This document shows, piece by piece, positions 4,501 through 6,140 of a stretch of DNA of 6,140 bases. Source of the DNA: Acidobacteriota bacterium (lineage in GTDB: Bacteria; Acidobacteriota; Vicinamibacteria; Vicinamibacterales; CAVVIG01); assembly GCA_003222555.1 (NCBI GenBank), contig QHWL01000209.1:2161-8300 (forward strand), in the 5' to 3' direction. A program made the translations under genes and the position numbers. How positions within the stretch are numbered: the stretch's first letter is position 1; the number at the start of each line of letters is the position of its first letter. The notes beneath the pieces were generated by a model, which saw only the letters and a list, made by a program, of their open reading frames with translations, ran no database searches and had not been told where the DNA came from.

Positions 4501-6140
4501 ATGCGAGTTCACGCTGCCCGTCTAAGTTGCGCTGTCGTGTGCGTGATGTGGTCGAGCGCGATTGCCGCGGCCCAGACGCCTGCCGATCCGGGCCGTCAAG
4601 TCTTTGTCGGCCGATGCGCCAGCTGCCACGGGACCGACGGGAACGGCGGCGAGCTCGGTCCAGGCATTGCGACGCGCGTGCCCTCGCGGACCGACCAGGA
4701 GCTGGCGACGCTCTTTGGACAAGGGCTGCCGGCCGCCGGCATGCCGGCGTTCGCAAGCCTGAGCGGCGCGGAAACCGCCGATCTCATTCTTTACCTGCGC
4801 ACCTTGAAGCCGCCCAACGGGTCCGGGCCCGTTCGCACATCGGTCACGCTCGCTGGCGGCCGCGCGCTCGCGGGTCTCGTCCTCAATCAAAGTGCGGGCG
4901 ATCTGCAACTATTGGGTGACGATCGAAGGATTCATCTGCTCCGAAAGAGCGGCCAGCAATATCGCGTCGTCACCTCGCAGGCCGACTGGCCTAGCTATAA
5001 CGGCGAGACCAGCGGCAGCCGCTACAGCGCGCTCGGCCAGATCAACAAGAGCAACGTGGGCCGACTGACTCCCAGGTGGATCTTTAGCCTGCCCAACACA
5101 TCACGCCTGCAAGTCACGCCGGTTGTGGTGGAAGGCATGATGTACGTGACGAGCGCAAACGAATGCTATGCGCTCGATGCGGGCAGCGGACGAGAAATCT
5201 GGCACTATCAGCGTGCGCGAACCAAGGGCCTCGTCGGGAACGCCGCGGGCGGCATCAACCGGGGCGTTGGCGTTGCGGGCGACCGGGTGTTCATGGTCAC
5301 CGATCACGCGCACCTCATCGCGCTCAATCGCTCTACTGGCGCGCTGCTCTGGGAGACCGAGATGGCGGACTGGCATCAGAATTACAACGCCACCGGAGCG
5401 CCGCTGCCCGTGGGGAACCTCGTCGTAACCGGCAGCTCGGGCGGTGACGAGGGCGTTCGCGGATTCGTGGCCGCGTTCGATCAGGCCACGGGCAAGGAGG
5501 CTTGGCGCTTCTGGACCGTTCCACGGCGGGGTGAACCGAGATCGGAGACGTGGCAGGGCAAGGGCATCGAGCATCCGGGCGGGACAACGTGGATGACCGG
5601 TGCGTACGATCCGCAGCTCGATCTCGTGTACTGGCCCGTCGGCAATCCGGGTCCGGATCTGATCGGGGACGATCGGCTCGGTGATAACTTGTATACGGAT
5701 TCAATCGTGGCGCTCGATCCGAAGAGCGGCGCGCTGAAGTGGCATTTCCAGTTCACGCCGCACGACGTGTGGGACTACGACGCGCAGGAGCCGCCGGCCC
5801 TGGTCGATGCGATGTGGCAGGGTCAGCGGCGGAAGCTGCTGGTGCAGGCCAACCGGAACGGCTTCTTCTACGTGCTCGATCGCGCGAACGGCACGTTTCT
5901 GTTCGGCACGCAGTACGTGAAGAACCTCACGTGGGCGACCGGTCTGACGCCGGAAGGACGTCCCATCAAGGTGCCGGACATGGAGCCGTCGCTCGAGGGC
6001 AAACGCGTGTGTCCGTCGCTCGACGGCGCCTCCAACTGGTACTCCACCTCGTTCAATACGACGACCGGACTCTATTACGTCCAGACCAACGACAAGTGCG
6101 GCATCTTCACCAGGACGCCGATGGAGTGGGAAGCGGGAAA
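4501..6140 (+). CDS. PQQ-dependent quinohaemoprotein dehydrogenase with N-terminal cytochrome c domain, partial
   Basis: Periplasmic dehydrogenase that would oxidise an alcohol or similar substrate with PQQ and pass electrons to its own haem c. The first 546 codons are present; the gene runs off the right edge. Residues 1-24 are a signal peptide (cleavage near AAA-Q25). A class I cytochrome c domain follows: CASCH at 39-43, probable axial Met81 in GMPAF, ending near LYLRTLK (97-103). A beta-rich linker (about 107-155) precedes the propeller, which opens at WPSYNG. Propeller repeats of the AxDxxxGxxxW type recur (ALDAGSGREIW, AFDQATGKEAW, ALDPKSGALKW). By alignment from memory to methanol dehydrogenase, N253/R254 match N108/R109, S313 matches S174, W364 matches W243 (PQQ stacking), N382 matches N261, D425 the catalytic D303, and R452 matches R331. 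D427 adds the lanthanide-type Asp. D316 replaces Glu177 and A248/A249 replace the Cys pair. GGAG lies eight bases before the ATG. Substrate unknown. Confidence 0.93.
   Translation, partial: MRVHAARLSCAVVCVMWSSAIAAAQTPADPGRQVFVGRCASCHGTDGNGGELGPGIATRVPSRTDQELATLFGQGLPAAGMPAFASLSGAETADLILYLRTLKPPNGSGPVRTSVTLAGGRALAGLVLNQSAGDLQLLGDDRRIHLLRKSGQQYRVVTSQADWPSYNGETSGSRYSALGQINKSNVGRLTPRWIFSLPNTSRLQVTPVVVEGMMYVTSANECYALDAGSGREIWHYQRARTKGLVGNAAGGINRGVGVAGDRVFMVTDHAHLIALNRSTGALLWETEMADWHQNYNATGAPLPVGNLVVTGSSGGDEGVRGFVAAFDQATGKEAWRFWTVPRRGEPRSETWQGKGIEHPGGTTWMTGAYDPQLDLVYWPVGNPGPDLIGDDRLGDNLYTDSIVALDPKSGALKWHFQFTPHDVWDYDAQEPPALVDAMWQGQRRKLLVQANRNGFFYVLDRANGTFLFGTQYVKNLTWATGLTPEGRPIKVPDMEPSLEGKRVCPSLDGASNWYSTSFNTTTGLYYVQTNDKCGIFTRTPMEWEAG

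Noticed and set aside
4226..4908. Minus-strand open frames of 128 and 176 codons opposite the DUF6152-like gene and the cytochrome domain.
   Set aside because: They are Arg/Ala/Ser-rich shadows that conflict with two well-supported plus-strand genes.

Overview
The window looks like a chromosomal segment of an acidobacterium, most plausibly of the Vicinamibacteria (subgroup 6) type. The basis is gene content: a large Oar/CarboxypepD_reg-type TonB-dependent receptor, a DUF6152-like secreted protein, a secreted protein of the uncharacterised family usually found beside DUF6152, and a PQQ dehydrogenase with a cytochrome c domain at its N-terminus. The coding DNA is GC-rich. The taxonomic call comes from remembered family distribution, not from a search.

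Layout: (1) Positions 1-2124, minus strand, hold the N-terminal 708 codons of a TonB-dependent receptor whose C-terminus lies beyond the left edge. (2) Positions 2125-2917 form a long divergent gap of about 790 bases with no convincing gene. It contains several inverted repeats, the strongest an 11-bp perfect stem at 2531-2566, and just before the next gene a short plus-strand segment that reads like a TonB-receptor C-terminus, possibly a relic. (3) Positions 2918-3811, plus strand, encode a 297-residue secreted protein of unknown function. (4) Positions 3981-4400, plus strand, encode a 139-residue DUF6152-like secreted protein. (5) From 4501 to beyond the right edge, plus strand, lies a quinohaemoprotein: signal peptide, one CxxCH cytochrome c domain, a small beta-rich linker, then a PQQ beta-propeller of the methanol/alcohol dehydrogenase superfamily.

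The three plus-strand genes all encode exported proteins and are separated by 169 and 100 bases. They may be expressed together or from internal promoters; a perfect TATAAT lies in the first gap. The dehydrogenase would oxidise an alcohol or similar substrate in the periplasm and pass electrons through its own haem domain. The two small proteins may assist or share its substrate, but their functions are unknown. The receptor across the gap could import the substrate, a metal chelate or another large ligand. The most informative observation is the active site of the dehydrogenase. It carries the Asp-x-Asp pair associated with lanthanide-dependent (XoxF-like) enzymes, but has Asp where methanol dehydrogenase has a metal-binding Glu, and it lacks the vicinal Cys-Cys disulfide.
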